64,000 bases of DNA from Tectiglobus sp965224045 (lineage in GTDB: Bacteria > Pseudomonadota > Alphaproteobacteria > Rhizobiales > Hyphomicrobiaceae), in assembly GCA_965224045.1 (NCBI GenBank), contig CBDCYD010000006.1:186001-250000 (forward strand), given 5' to 3'. Each line of letters begins with the position of its first letter. Position 1 is the stretch's first letter. A program made the position numbers and the translations under genes. Of this stretch, positions 27,265 through 36,333 are shown piece by piece. The notes under the pieces are model-generated. The model ran no database searches and was not told the origin of the DNA. It worked only from the letters and a program-made list of their open reading frames with translations.

Positions 27265-28914
27265 TCAGCCCGCGGGCCGCTCGCGCGCGATATCGAAAAT
27301 CGAAGACACTTCCTCTGTGCGCGCATGGTCGCGCTTGAGTCTGGCGGCCATGGCCAGCGCGTCGGGTGCGATTGCGATCAATTCTTGAAGAATCGGATCC
27401 GGTAGCTCAAGGCCGTGATTTCGTGCCGCGCGGACCGTGTGATCGCGGACTGCGGCCGGTACGTCGCTGATATCCGGCACCCAGATCTGCGGATCGATGG
27501 CCGCCGGCGGCGCGCCGACTTTCAGCTCCGGACGCTTGCGGTAGTGGCCGGCGGCGCGCTCGTAGGCGTGGCCTGCGCGCAGCACGCGTGAATCGTCGAA
27601 TGGTCGTCCCGCCACTTGCAGGGAAAGCGGTAGACCTTGGGCCGTCAACCCGCAAGGCAGTGCCAGGGCGGGGCCGCCTGTGCAATTAAACGGCGTTGTG
27701 AAGCTCGGCGTGCGAAAGAACGACGAAACATCGTGATTGTCGATGCGCGGTGCAGCAGAGGTGTTGGCGGTCAGGAACAAATCAAAGCGACCGTAAAGGT
27801 CCGCCATTTCCGAGACAATTGCGCGGCGTTCGCGGCCTGCTCGCACGTAATCTTCCGCGGTGAACAGGCAGGCCGGCAGTACACGACAACGGAAATCCTG
27901 GCCAAAGTCGCCTGGCCGGGCAATCAACTGCCGCAGGTTGATCGACAACACCTCGGCCTCGGCCGTGACAATCTTGACGTCCTGGTAATACTGGAGTTCG
28001 CGCAACTCAACGTCTTCGACGATCGCGCCCAAATCCTTGAAAACGGCGATTGCTTGTTCCATCGCCGGCGCGAGATCGGCGTGTGGTTTCGAGTCCCGCT
28101 CCCAGAAGTGCCGGATCACGCCAATTCTTAGGTCCTTTACTCCCTCTCCGATCTCGCGCGCGAAATCTTCGTCCGGCACGTTCGCTGATGCCGGATCGGC
28201 GGGATCATATCCGGCAATGGCGTTCATGATGATCGCACAATCCTCGGCTGTGCGTGCCATCGGTCCGCAATGATCGTAGGTGTAGGAGTTGGGTATCACG
28301 CCGGCGCGGCTGACCCGCCCATAGGTTGGTTTGAAGCCGGCTATACCGCACAAGCCCGACGGGCTTCTTATCGAACCGCCGGTGTCAGAACCGAGTGCCG
28401 CCGGAACCAGACCGGCTGCCACCGCCGCGCCGGAGCCTGACGACGATCCTCCCGTGAAGTGCGCCGTGTTCCAAGGGTTCCGGGCAGGCGGCCAGGGAAG
28501 GTCGAATGACGGCCCGCCGTGGGCAAACTCGTGCGTTGCGAGTTTGCCGGTGAGGATCGCGCCAGCCTGATTCAACCGTGCAACGGCCGTACAATCTGTA
28601 TCGGGTACCCGGTCGATGTTGGTCTTGGAATGGCCTGTGGTAAGCGTGCCGGCCGTGTCGTAGATGTCCTTAACCGCGAACGGGATGCCGTGCATCGCGC
28701 CGCGGCGATTGCCAGACATGATGTCGGCTTCGGCGGCCTTGGCCGCCTCAAGTGCTGTCTCGAACGTCGGTGTGATGTAGGCAAAGAGCTGCGGCTGCAG
28801 CGCCTCCGAGCGCGCGATCAATGCCTGCATCAAGGAAACGGGTGAGAGGTCTTTGCGTGCGATTGCCGATGCCATTTCAGCAAGCGTCATCTCGTGAAGG
28901 TCAGTTTCGGACAT
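27265..28914 (-). CDS. Amidase (amidase signature family)
   Basis: 549 residues with the full Ser-cisSer-Lys triad: Lys82 in FAVKDIYDTAGT, the serines of GGSSSGSGAAVA (157-159) and Ser181 in GSDTGGSIRSP. It hydrolyses a carboxamide to acid and ammonia, or acts as an aryl/acyl amidase. The start at 28914 (MSETDL) has GAGG upstream; 22 codons further upstream are open but look non-coding. It is convergent with the MFS gene. Confidence 0.9.
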   Translation of the reverse strand: MSETDLHEMTLAEMASAIARKDLSPVSLMQALIARSEALQPQLFAYITPTFETALEAAKAAEADIMSGNRRGAMHGIPFAVKDIYDTAGTLTTGHSKTNIDRVPDTDCTAVARLNQAGAILTGKLATHEFAHGGPSFDLPWPPARNPWNTAHFTGGSSSGSGAAVAAGLVPAALGSDTGGSIRSPSGLCGIAGFKPTYGRVSRAGVIPNSYTYDHCGPMARTAEDCAIIMNAIAGYDPADPASANVPDEDFAREIGEGVKDLRIGVIRHFWERDSKPHADLAPAMEQAIAVFKDLGAIVEDVELRELQYYQDVKIVTAEAEVLSINLRQLIARPGDFGQDFRCRVLPACLFTAEDYVRAGRERRAIVSEMADLYGRFDLFLTANTSAAPRIDNHDVSSFFRTPSFTTPFNCTGGPALALPCGLTAQGLPLSLQVAGRPFDDSRVLRAGHAYERAAGHYRKRPELKVGAPPAAIDPQIWVPDISDVPAAVRDHTVRAARNHGLELPDPILQELIAIAPDALAMAARLKRDHARTEEVSSIFDIARERPAG

Positions 28915-29147
28915 CACATGGCCTCGTGATAAAGTGAACAGGGTCCGCTGCATGGATGAACACCTGCCTGCCTGCGGCAAGCATCCGATTTTTCTGCCCC
29001 TCCACCGCTGCCGGCTCCTGGTTCGACATTAGACTAAGTCGGTCCGCAATAACCCCGCAAGCAGCAGCCACGGTGCAATTCAATCACGTGCATGCTAGGT
29101 TTGCTGCTTGAGACATCGCCCGCGCGGCGCTGAAGGAGTGGGGAAAG

Positions 29148-29771
29148 ATGCTGAAGATCTACGGGCGGGCCAACTCGATCAACGTTCGCAAGGTGCTCTG
29201 GATGGCCGAAGAGCTGGGATTGGCCTACGACCGAGAGGACTGGGGCCGCGGCTATCGTCCGACGACGGATGAAGCCTACAAGCGCATCAATCCATTTGAG
29301 GTCGTTCCGGCGATCGATGACGATGGCTATACGCTGCGCGAGAGCAATACGATCGTGCGCTATCTGGCCGTGCGCCACAAACGCAGCGATCTTTATCCGA
29401 CGGATCTGCACGAGCGGTTCCGCTGCGAGGCGTGGATGGACTGGGCCAGCCAGGACCTCTACGTCGACGTGCGTCCGATTATGATGGCACGCGTTTTCAA
29501 TGTCGCGGAATTCCAGGATCCGGACATCCAGAAAAAAGCCCAAAACGGCTGGACCCGGATAATGGAAATGCTGGAAGCCTATTTGGCCGATGGCACACCA
29601 TATCTGATGGGCGAAAACTTCACGATCGCAGACATTCCGGCGGGGCTGGTCGTCAACCGTTGGTACAGCATCGACTTTCCAAAACCGAAACTGCCCTATA
29701 CGCAGGCTTACTACGATCGCCTCGCCGAGCGACCGCCCTACCAAGCCCACGGGCGCAACGGCATGCCGTAG
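29148..29771 (+). CDS. Glutathione S-transferase-family protein
   Basis: 207 residues. The N-terminal thioredoxin domain has LKIYGRANSINVRKVLWMAEE (catalytic Ser or Asn at about 9-11) and the glutathione-binding VVPAIDDDGYTLRESNTIVRYL, and the C-terminal part is all-helical. It may conjugate or isomerise substrates in the breakdown block nearby. Transcribed rightward, with a small secreted-protein gene 29 bases downstream. Confidence 0.88.
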   Translation: MLKIYGRANSINVRKVLWMAEELGLAYDREDWGRGYRPTTDEAYKRINPFEVVPAIDDDGYTLRESNTIVRYLAVRHKRSDLYPTDLHERFRCEAWMDWASQDLYVDVRPIMMARVFNVAEFQDPDIQKKAQNGWTRIMEMLEAYLADGTPYLMGENFTIADIPAGLVVNRWYSIDFPKPKLPYTQAYYDRLAERPPYQAHGRNGMP

Positions 29772-29800
29772 GTTGCAGGCGAACTCCTGGGAGAATGGCC

Positions 29801-30349
29801 ATGTCCCGCATGAAGACTGCCAGCGCTGTGCTCGGCCTTTGCCTCATAGGTTACCTTTCGGAGCCAGCAGGCGCCGCCGAAATTTGCGTCGTGTGTGAAG
29901 CGCCGGCGGCGCAATATCGCTGCCTGCCGCAGGCGGCGGCTGAGCATCAAGTCTTTCTGGATAACCGGCGGCTCGTTCAACTAGCCTGCGTTCAAAACAT
30001 CGCCAAGGCCTACGGACATGGAAGCTGCAAGGCCAATACGGCCCACGAGCAAGTGTGCAAGGCGCCTGTGGTCAAGGTTGACCTGACACAGATGGCGCGG
30101 CAATACGTCAACCGCCTACCGAAGCCGCTGCGCCCGGGCGATGAAGCGAAACTTCGCAAACCGATCAAAGAACCGAAGCCGCGCGATGGTGAACCGAAGA
30201 CAGTGGTTGAGCTTGCCAAGCGCACCGTCGAGACGTCGCAACAGCAACTTGAGAAGGCGGGCGATGCAGTGAAGAACGCCGGTTCGGCCGTCACCGATAC
30301 GGCAAAGAAAACCTGGCGCTGCCTCACGACATTCTTCCAAAACTGCTGA
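29801..30349 (+). CDS. Small secreted Cys-containing protein, unknown function
   Basis: 182 residues, not recognised. A signal peptide is clear (VLGLCLIGYLSEPAGAAE). The mature part begins with a pair of close cysteines (ICVVCEAP) and has others at ...YRCLP, ACVQN, SCKAN, QVCKAP, and at the end (WRCLTTFFQNC), so disulfides in the periplasm are likely. The middle is Lys/Pro-rich. The start at 29801 fits GGGAG better than the ATG at 29795. Downstream of the GST gene, possibly co-transcribed. Confidence 0.65.
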   Translation: MSRMKTASAVLGLCLIGYLSEPAGAAEICVVCEAPAAQYRCLPQAAAEHQVFLDNRRLVQLACVQNIAKAYGHGSCKANTAHEQVCKAPVVKVDLTQMARQYVNRLPKPLRPGDEAKLRKPIKEPKPRDGEPKTVVELAKRTVETSQQQLEKAGDAVKNAGSAVTDTAKKTWRCLTTFFQNC

Positions 30350-30384
30350 ATAGCCCAATTGGTCCGTGTCGAGCCGACAACGGA

Positions 30385-31902
30385 TTACCGACCCGGACGC
30401 GATAGCAGGAAAACCAGCGGCAGGATGGCGAATGCGGCGACAGCGGTGACTTGGAAGACATCGATATAGCCGACGAGCAACGACTGGCGGGTCACCAGTT
30501 CATCGAGCCTGGCGAGATGTTCGGGCGAACCGAGTTGGATAGTGCCTGTCAACGCCAGCGCCTGATAGGCCGGATTGAAGGGTGAGATCTGTTCAACCAA
30601 AGAGCTGCGCGTGACATTTGCCATTCGCGCGACAATGAATACCGCGAGCGAGATGCCGATGCCGCTGCCGGCACTGCGCACCAGGTTCCAAATTGAAGCG
30701 GCTTCAGTGCGATGCTTCTGGTCCAGGGTCGCGAAAGTCACGGCACCCAGCGGCACGATGATGGCACCCGCCCCGATGCCTTGCAGGACGCCCGTCCAGA
30801 CAACCTCGAAGGCGTCGACCTCCAGGTTCCAACCGGCCATGTACCAACTCGGTATACCCATTGCCGTAAACCCGACGAACAGTGTGAGACGCGGGTCGAT
30901 ACGATCGCCGACGCGTCCGAGGATGAGCATGGCCAGCATCAGTCCGAGCCCGCGCGGCGACATCAATAGGCCGACGGTTGCCACCGGATAACCTTGCAGC
31001 GAGGCCAGAAACGGCGGCAGCAGGATCATCGGCGGCAACGTCAAAACGCCGTACAGGAAGGCGAACAGCAAACCGAGCGCGTAATTGCGGTCGAGCATGA
31101 GGCGCAGGTTGACGATCGGATGGCGTGCCGACAACGCGTGCACGATGAAGAGGTAGAGCCCTAGCAGGAACAGGCCCGCCTCGATCTGAATCTCGAGCGA
31201 CTCGAACCAATCCTGGCGTTCTCCGCGGTCGAGCATCAGTTGGAACGAGCCGACGCAAAGCGCGATGGCAAAGAAGCCGAAGGTATCAAAGCGCGTGCGC
31301 TCGCGCCCCGGATCGTCGCCAGGGAGAAACAAAAGTCCGCCGAGGTAGGCTACGAGGCCGACCGGAACGTTGATGTAAAACACCCAGCGCCAAGAATAAA
31401 AGTCGGTCATGTAACCGCCGATGGTCGGTCCGATGACAGGACCGAAGATGACACCAAGGCCCCAAAGTGCCGTGGCGCGCGCATGTTCCTCCGGCGGGTA
31501 GCTGTCGAGCAGCAGCGATTGCGACAGCGGCAGCAGGAAGGCACCGAAACAGCCTTGTCCGGCCCGAAACAGTATTTCAGTCTGCAGTGAATCGGCGGCA
31601 CCGCACAAAAACGAAAAGATGGTGAATCCGGCAATCGCAATCAGGAACAGGCGCTTGCGGCCAACATAGGCGCTCAACCAGCCGGTCGTCGGAAGCATAA
31701 TTGCGCTGACGACAATGTAGGATGTCATAACCCATGCAATCTGGTCCTGCGTCGCAGAGAAGGTTCCTTGCATGTGCGGTAGTGCAACCGCCGCGATCGT
31801 CCAGTCGATCGAATAGATCATGCTGGCGAGGATCGCGGTCGCAGTGATCAATCCGCGGTTCTTGACAGGCTGGGCGATGGGCGGGAGCCTTCGTCGCTGC
31901 AT
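30385..31902 (-). CDS. DHA2-family MFS drug/proton antiporter (EmrB/QacA type)
   Basis: 505 residues with about 14 hydrophobic segments. DWTIAAVALPHMQ in helix 1 (the DHA2 motif D1), GWLSAYVGRKRLFL as motif A, and GLGVIFGPVIGPTIGGY as motif C of exporters are all present. It should export a toxic organic compound with proton exchange. No EmrA-type partner is adjacent. It ends convergent with the small secreted-protein gene and faces a PhnD-like gene across 182 bases. Confidence 0.9.
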   Translation of the reverse strand: MQRRRLPPIAQPVKNRGLITATAILASMIYSIDWTIAAVALPHMQGTFSATQDQIAWVMTSYIVVSAIMLPTTGWLSAYVGRKRLFLIAIAGFTIFSFLCGAADSLQTEILFRAGQGCFGAFLLPLSQSLLLDSYPPEEHARATALWGLGVIFGPVIGPTIGGYMTDFYSWRWVFYINVPVGLVAYLGGLLFLPGDDPGRERTRFDTFGFFAIALCVGSFQLMLDRGERQDWFESLEIQIEAGLFLLGLYLFIVHALSARHPIVNLRLMLDRNYALGLLFAFLYGVLTLPPMILLPPFLASLQGYPVATVGLLMSPRGLGLMLAMLILGRVGDRIDPRLTLFVGFTAMGIPSWYMAGWNLEVDAFEVVWTGVLQGIGAGAIIVPLGAVTFATLDQKHRTEAASIWNLVRSAGSGIGISLAVFIVARMANVTRSSLVEQISPFNPAYQALALTGTIQLGSPEHLARLDELVTRQSLLVGYIDVFQVTAVAAFAILPLVFLLSRPGR

Positions 31903-32084
31903 GGCGTTCGAGATGTGGGAATGATAGCGACACCGAGAAGGCGTGTCATGTGCAGCTCGGCGCGCTCGACCACGTGTCCGGCGCCAAATTTGCTCGACGA
32001 TATTGATGTCGGCCCAATGGTGCGTTGGTGCCGCCGCGCATGATCCAATCGGCCCATGCGAAAGAGAACGGGAGACGATAGTCG

Positions 32085-32897
32085 ATGGACTTCATTGCAA
32101 ACGCACGCATGTATGCCGTCGCTCCGGTAGCCGAGTCGGCATGGGCGGCGCTCATTGCCAAGGTGGCCGAGTGCGCCGGCGTTTCACTGAAATACCTGGC
32201 CTATCCTGCACCGCAACCTCTGGAAGACCTTTGGCAGCGTGATGATCTGGGCTGCGTGCAAATGTGCGGCTATCCGATCGCGCTCAGGATTGCCGATGTT
32301 GTACCTCTAGCGGCACCCATCCCGCGCGCAGAGTGGGCGCACGGACAGGCGGTCTATCGCAGCGACCTGATCGTACGGCGGGATGCACCCTTCCAAGCGC
32401 TCGAGGACACCTTTGGTGGTACGGCGGGCTGGACGGTGGAACACTCGCATTCCGGTTTCAATGCCTTCCGCCATCATCTTCTCACGTACCGCACGGACGA
32501 AAGGCCGACACTCTATTGTCGCAGTATCGGCGGTCTTGTCACTGCCCGCGCGATCCTTGACCAGGTGCGTGACGGCACGATCGACATCGGCCCGCTCGAT
32601 GCCTACTGGCACATGCTGATCGCGAAATACCAGCCCGACCTGACAGAAGATGTGCGCATTCTCGATTCGACATCAACTGCTCCGATGCCCGCCTTCGTCG
32701 CGGCGCCCGCACTGCCTGATGATGCTGTCGCGCGCCTGCGCACGGCCTTTACTTCCGCGCACAATGAGCCCTGGTTCGAAGCCTTCCGCGAGGCACTCCT
32801 CATCGACGGCTTTGCGTCCGTCGATCACCACACATTTGCCGAAACGCTGGCCTGGGACCGCGCGGCGCGCGCAGCTGGATACGAATTTCCGGCGTAA
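32085..32897 (+). CDS. PhnD-like phosphate/phosphonate-binding protein
   Basis: 270 residues with a PhnD-type periplasmic-binding fold: MYAVAPVAESAWAALIAKVAE at the start, then QMCGYPIALR, SHSGFNAFRHHLL and DGTIDIGPLDAYWHML. In this family these help bind phosphonate, phosphite or other small anions. There is no signal peptide and no ABC permease or ATPase beside it, so it may act in the cytoplasm or in a sensory role. A solitary protein of this type is an oddity. Confidence 0.75.
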   Translation: MDFIANARMYAVAPVAESAWAALIAKVAECAGVSLKYLAYPAPQPLEDLWQRDDLGCVQMCGYPIALRIADVVPLAAPIPRAEWAHGQAVYRSDLIVRRDAPFQALEDTFGGTAGWTVEHSHSGFNAFRHHLLTYRTDERPTLYCRSIGGLVTARAILDQVRDGTIDIGPLDAYWHMLIAKYQPDLTEDVRILDSTSTAPMPAFVAAPALPDDAVARLRTAFTSAHNEPWFEAFREALLIDGFASVDHHTFAETLAWDRAARAAGYEFPA

Positions 32898-32978
32898 CCA
32901 CGGGGCGCATCTTTCAGGACCAGGCCGCCATGATCGCCGGAGGCATCACTGCGTCGCGTTTGGTGCCAGACCGGCGCT

Positions 32979-33731
32979 CTAACCGCGGCCGACGAACGGC
33001 ATCTTTGTCGCCATCACCGTCATGAACAGGACGTTGGCGTCGAGCGGCAGGCTGGCCATATGGACAACCGCGTCCGCGACATGCTGCACGTCCATCACGG
33101 CTTCGGCCATGATCTCGCCGTGCGCTTGCGGGACGCCGTTCTTCATCCGACCGCCCATGTCGGTATCGGCGTTGCCGATGTCGAGTTGTCCGCAGGCGAT
33201 GTCGTACTTGCGGCAATCGAGCGAGATCGACTTGGTCAGCCCGGTAATGGCGTGCTTGGTCGAGGTGTAGGCAACCGAATTCGGGCGCGGGGCGTAAGCA
33301 GAAATTGAACCGTTGTTGATGATGCGCCCGCCCATCGGGGATTGCGCCTTCATGATCTTGATTGCTTCCTGGGCACAGATGAATGAACCCGTAAGGTTGA
33401 CGTCGACGACCTGGCGCCAGGCGTCATATGGCAGATCTTCGAGGTCGACCGGAGGCGCGCCCATACCAGCATTGTTGAACAGCAGGTCGAGGCGGCCGAA
33501 CTCTTGCTTCGTTTTGGCGAACAAGGCGATGACCGAGGCGTGATCAGCGACATCCGTCGGTACCGCGAGCATGCGCCCACCGCCGGCAGCCGCCATGCCG
33601 GCCGTCTCTTCGAGCTGCCCGGCGCGACGTCCGGCGAGTGCAACATGGTAGCCCGCGTTTTGCAGCGCGAGCGCAGACGCCCTTCCGATACCGCTGCCTG
33701 CGCCTGTCACCACCGCCACCTTGTCCGCCAT
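32979..33731 (-). CDS. SDR-family oxidoreductase
   Basis: 250 residues: TGAGSGIGRASALA, NNAGMG and the active-site YTSTKHA. The end lacks the usual GxTLxVDGG motif and instead has LFMTVMATKMPFVGRG, as in the branch of SDRs that act on simple alcohols or sugar derivatives. The start at 33731 (MADKVAV) has a strong GGAGG; 18 codons upstream are open but appear non-coding. Convergent with the PhnD-like gene. Confidence 0.88.
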   Translation of the reverse strand: MADKVAVVTGAGSGIGRASALALQNAGYHVALAGRRAGQLEETAGMAAAGGGRMLAVPTDVADHASVIALFAKTKQEFGRLDLLFNNAGMGAPPVDLEDLPYDAWRQVVDVNLTGSFICAQEAIKIMKAQSPMGGRIINNGSISAYAPRPNSVAYTSTKHAITGLTKSISLDCRKYDIACGQLDIGNADTDMGGRMKNGVPQAHGEIMAEAVMDVQHVADAVVHMASLPLDANVLFMTVMATKMPFVGRG

Positions 33732-34021
33732 GTTGTCCTCCGTTGCCAAATTTGTGATCTCATCGCCGCCTCTCGGGCGCCTCACCGCGAAGCATACATG
33801 TTTTGGCCTGGCCGCGACCAGTCTCTCGGCAGATCCGGGCGAGAGTTGCAGCGATTACATCCCGCCCGCCCTTGTCGCAACCGAGGCACGGCAAGCAAAA
33901 AAACGTGTTCGTTGCCACAATTGCGCGCAAACCATGGTACATCGCAGTGAAACACCCGTGTATTGCCGAGGGTTAGCGGCGACCGGGGGGTCGAGATGCG
34001 AAACTCAAAATGGAAAAGCCG

Positions 34022-34348
34022 ATGCGCACTTCAATCCTGTTGGCCGGCCTTGCCGCCACTGTCGCTGTTTCAGTCAACACGCCTGCGAGTGCCGGGAAAG
34101 TGGGTTATGTGACCGCCCGTAGCGAGTTCGGGAATGGCACGGTGAGTGGCGCTGTACGGCGCACCCGCCTTGGTTACCAGGTGCAACTGCCCGGCGGGTC
34201 TTGGGTCTACTGCTCGAAATCCTGTTCCGAGACACTGCGCGTCAAGACCGTCGACTTTTGGTATTCCGATGAAGGCATGGGGCCCAACCAAGGGATTACC
34301 AACGAAGGCAGTATATTCGGTGGCCGCGGGCTGACGTTCGGCTGGTGA
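34022..34348 (+). CDS. Small secreted protein, unknown function
   Basis: 108 residues with a signal peptide (TSILLAGLAATVAVSVNTPASAG). The mature part is Gly-rich with a single pair of close cysteines (YCSKSCSET) and ends in GGRGLTFGW, which could form a small beta domain. The start at 34022 is favoured by GGAAAAG upstream; an ATG at 34010 is also possible. Not recognised. It may be the first of three secreted-protein genes to 36.3 kb. Confidence 0.6.
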   Translation: MRTSILLAGLAATVAVSVNTPASAGKVGYVTARSEFGNGTVSGAVRRTRLGYQVQLPGGSWVYCSKSCSETLRVKTVDFWYSDEGMGPNQGITNEGSIFGGRGLTFGW

Positions 34349-34477
34349 ACAGGTAGGCCTTAACCCAGACCATCCCGCTCAGTGGCGCGCTGCTCAAGCT
34401 CTTGTCCATCAAATCGCCACAGCGCGGTGGCCAAGTTGCCAATTGAGGTGGTGGATTGGCCGGAGCGAGGCCGCGAG

Positions 34478-35497
34478 ATGTCTGCAGCGCGTTTGAGTGG
34501 TTCTGGTTGTGCGGGCTCAACCTATCCTATTGTCTGTCTATGGCTGTTGATCGCTGCAGTCGTATTGTCGCCCGCCGTTTCGGCGCCGGCCCTTGGAGCC
34601 AAACCCAAAATCTTCGACAATCGCGAACAGGTCCTCACCTTCATAAACAACTACCGTGAGGAACCGATTGCTGACCTGCTGCCGGCGTTCGTCAAAGCGA
34701 CCGCGCGGCTCGGCCTGCTCGATGACGATGAACGGGCCGGGATATATTTTGGGTTCGTTGCCGGTGTGCTCGCGGACAATCAGACCAAAGCGCTGGAACT
34801 CGTCGAGGACATGTTTCCGCTTCGGCCGGAGCACCAAGTGATTGTGATCCGCGGAATTGCCTATTCCGGTCTGCCGCAGTGGAAGGCGATTTTGCAGAAA
34901 GTGGCCGAGCGCATGCCCGGGCGCAAAGTGTTGATCAGCAAGTACATGTTCGGGAAAGGCCGGACGCTGGAGAAAGCCTCGTTTGACGAAGGTCCGCACA
35001 TACTGGATGCGTGGTGGGGATTTTATTTCGCCACGGGCTCCTACTATCCGGCACAAAAGATCGTTTCAGCGCTTGAATGGGCAGGTGAAGAAAACGACCT
35101 CGAAAAGCTTACGGTCGGCAGCATGGCGAAATGGACGCTGGCCAACAATGCCGCGCGCGACAAGCATTTGCTCGACTTTTTGCGCGCCGAACAGGCGCAC
35201 CAGCCAAAGTCGATCGGCCCGCACCTGCGCGAGGTCATATTGGCGGCCGAGAACTATGAGGTCGGAAAGCTCAGGCGCAAGACGTTGGCAGCGATCGAAA
35301 AACTCAAGACCAATGGTCCCGCCAAGTGGAACAAGTGGGCTTGGTGGGGAAGGGCCGGGCAAATGGCAATGACGGTCGGTTGCGTGGCAGCCAGCGCCAT
35401 GGGCCAAGTGCAGTTCGGCCTGCCGTGCGTGATCGGTGGCGCGGCGTCGAGCGGCCTGCTGCATATGCTGCAACTCGGCAAGACGGCCCCAAAGTAA
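34478..35497 (+). CDS. Secreted or membrane-anchored protein, unknown function
   Basis: 339 residues with a hydrophobic N-terminus (PIVCLWLLIAAVVLSPAVSA, then AxA). The body, about 50-290, is helical and charged (DNREQVLTFINNYREEP near the start; KIVSALEWAGEENDLEK; LLDFLRAEQAHQPKS). The C-terminus is Gly/Ala-rich and hydrophobic (QMAMTVGCVAASAMG), possibly membrane-inserting. Start chosen at 34478 from GAGG spacing. No family was recognised. It precedes another secreted protein gene by 113 bases and may share its transcript. Confidence 0.65.
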   Translation: MSAARLSGSGCAGSTYPIVCLWLLIAAVVLSPAVSAPALGAKPKIFDNREQVLTFINNYREEPIADLLPAFVKATARLGLLDDDERAGIYFGFVAGVLADNQTKALELVEDMFPLRPEHQVIVIRGIAYSGLPQWKAILQKVAERMPGRKVLISKYMFGKGRTLEKASFDEGPHILDAWWGFYFATGSYYPAQKIVSALEWAGEENDLEKLTVGSMAKWTLANNAARDKHLLDFLRAEQAHQPKSIGPHLREVILAAENYEVGKLRRKTLAAIEKLKTNGPAKWNKWAWWGRAGQMAMTVGCVAASAMGQVQFGLPCVIGGAASSGLLHMLQLGKTAPK

Positions 35498-35610
35498 CCC
35501 TCGTGCGAGTTACCCCTGCACTTTGGTTTACGCCCTGGGCGCTTTTGCTCAGCGCAAACTTGAGCAGACTGTGATTGGGCCGGTCTGAGCAATTGGGTTA
35601 GGCTGTTCGC

Positions 35611-36333
35611 ATGACCAAGTCTGTTTCGACACACCCCGCCCGCTGCCATATACCGGCAACTCTTCCTTGCTTGACCGGATGTGGCCTTATCGGTGCTTTC
35701 GCTCTTACTGCCCTGATCGTTGCCTATCCTATGGGGGCGACCGCGGAGCAGACCAGCAAACCATCCGCCGCACCGGCTGACAAGCCGGTGATCAAATCAC
35801 CACAGAGCGCCGAGAAGAAGAAACCAGGCGACAACGCGTCCGGGGGAAAAAAGCGCGAGGCTGCACCCTACGAGGGCACGATGACGACGGCGCGTATGGA
35901 GGAAATCATTCGTCGGCTCGACAAGGACGTGAAAGTGCCGCGACCCGGCATGTGGCAATTCACGATCAGCGAGCGGCCGGTCATCATTGTGACCGATGTC
36001 CTCAACAACCGCATGCGAATCTTGTCACCCGTCAGCCAGACGGAAGGCATACCCGAAGGCTTGCTCAAACGGCTGATGCAAGCCAATTTCGATACCGCCC
36101 TCGATGCCCGATACGCAATTGCGCGCGGCGTTATCTGGGCGACCTTCATCCACCCCTTGAAGGCGCTGCACGATCGCCAGTTCATCAGCGCGATCGGCCA
36201 GACGGTCAATCTCGTGCTGACGTTCGGGACGACGTTTTCATCGGGTGCGATGAGCTTCGGCGGTGGCGACAGCCGCGACATCATTCGCAAGAAGCTGATC
36301 GAGCAGTTGATGAAGAAGGGGCTGCCGATCTAG
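35611..36333 (+). CDS. Exported protein of unknown function with Pro/Lys-rich linker and globular C-terminal domain
   Basis: 240 residues. An N-terminal hydrophobic stretch (IGAFALTALIVAYPMGATA) is followed by a basic, Pro/Ala/Lys-rich linker to about residue 85, then a domain of about 150 residues (MEEIIRRLDKDVKVP; FTISERPVIIVTDVLNNRMRI; LLKRLMQANFDTALDARYAI; HDRQFISAIGQTVNLVLTFG). The order of helices and strands is like the type III chaperone/YbjN fold, but this is only an impression. Its TAG stop overlaps the thiolase stop in a shared CTAG. Confidence 0.65.
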   Translation: MTKSVSTHPARCHIPATLPCLTGCGLIGAFALTALIVAYPMGATAEQTSKPSAAPADKPVIKSPQSAEKKKPGDNASGGKKREAAPYEGTMTTARMEEIIRRLDKDVKVPRPGMWQFTISERPVIIVTDVLNNRMRILSPVSQTEGIPEGLLKRLMQANFDTALDARYAIARGVIWATFIHPLKALHDRQFISAIGQTVNLVLTFGTTFSSGAMSFGGGDSRDIIRKKLIEQLMKKGLPI

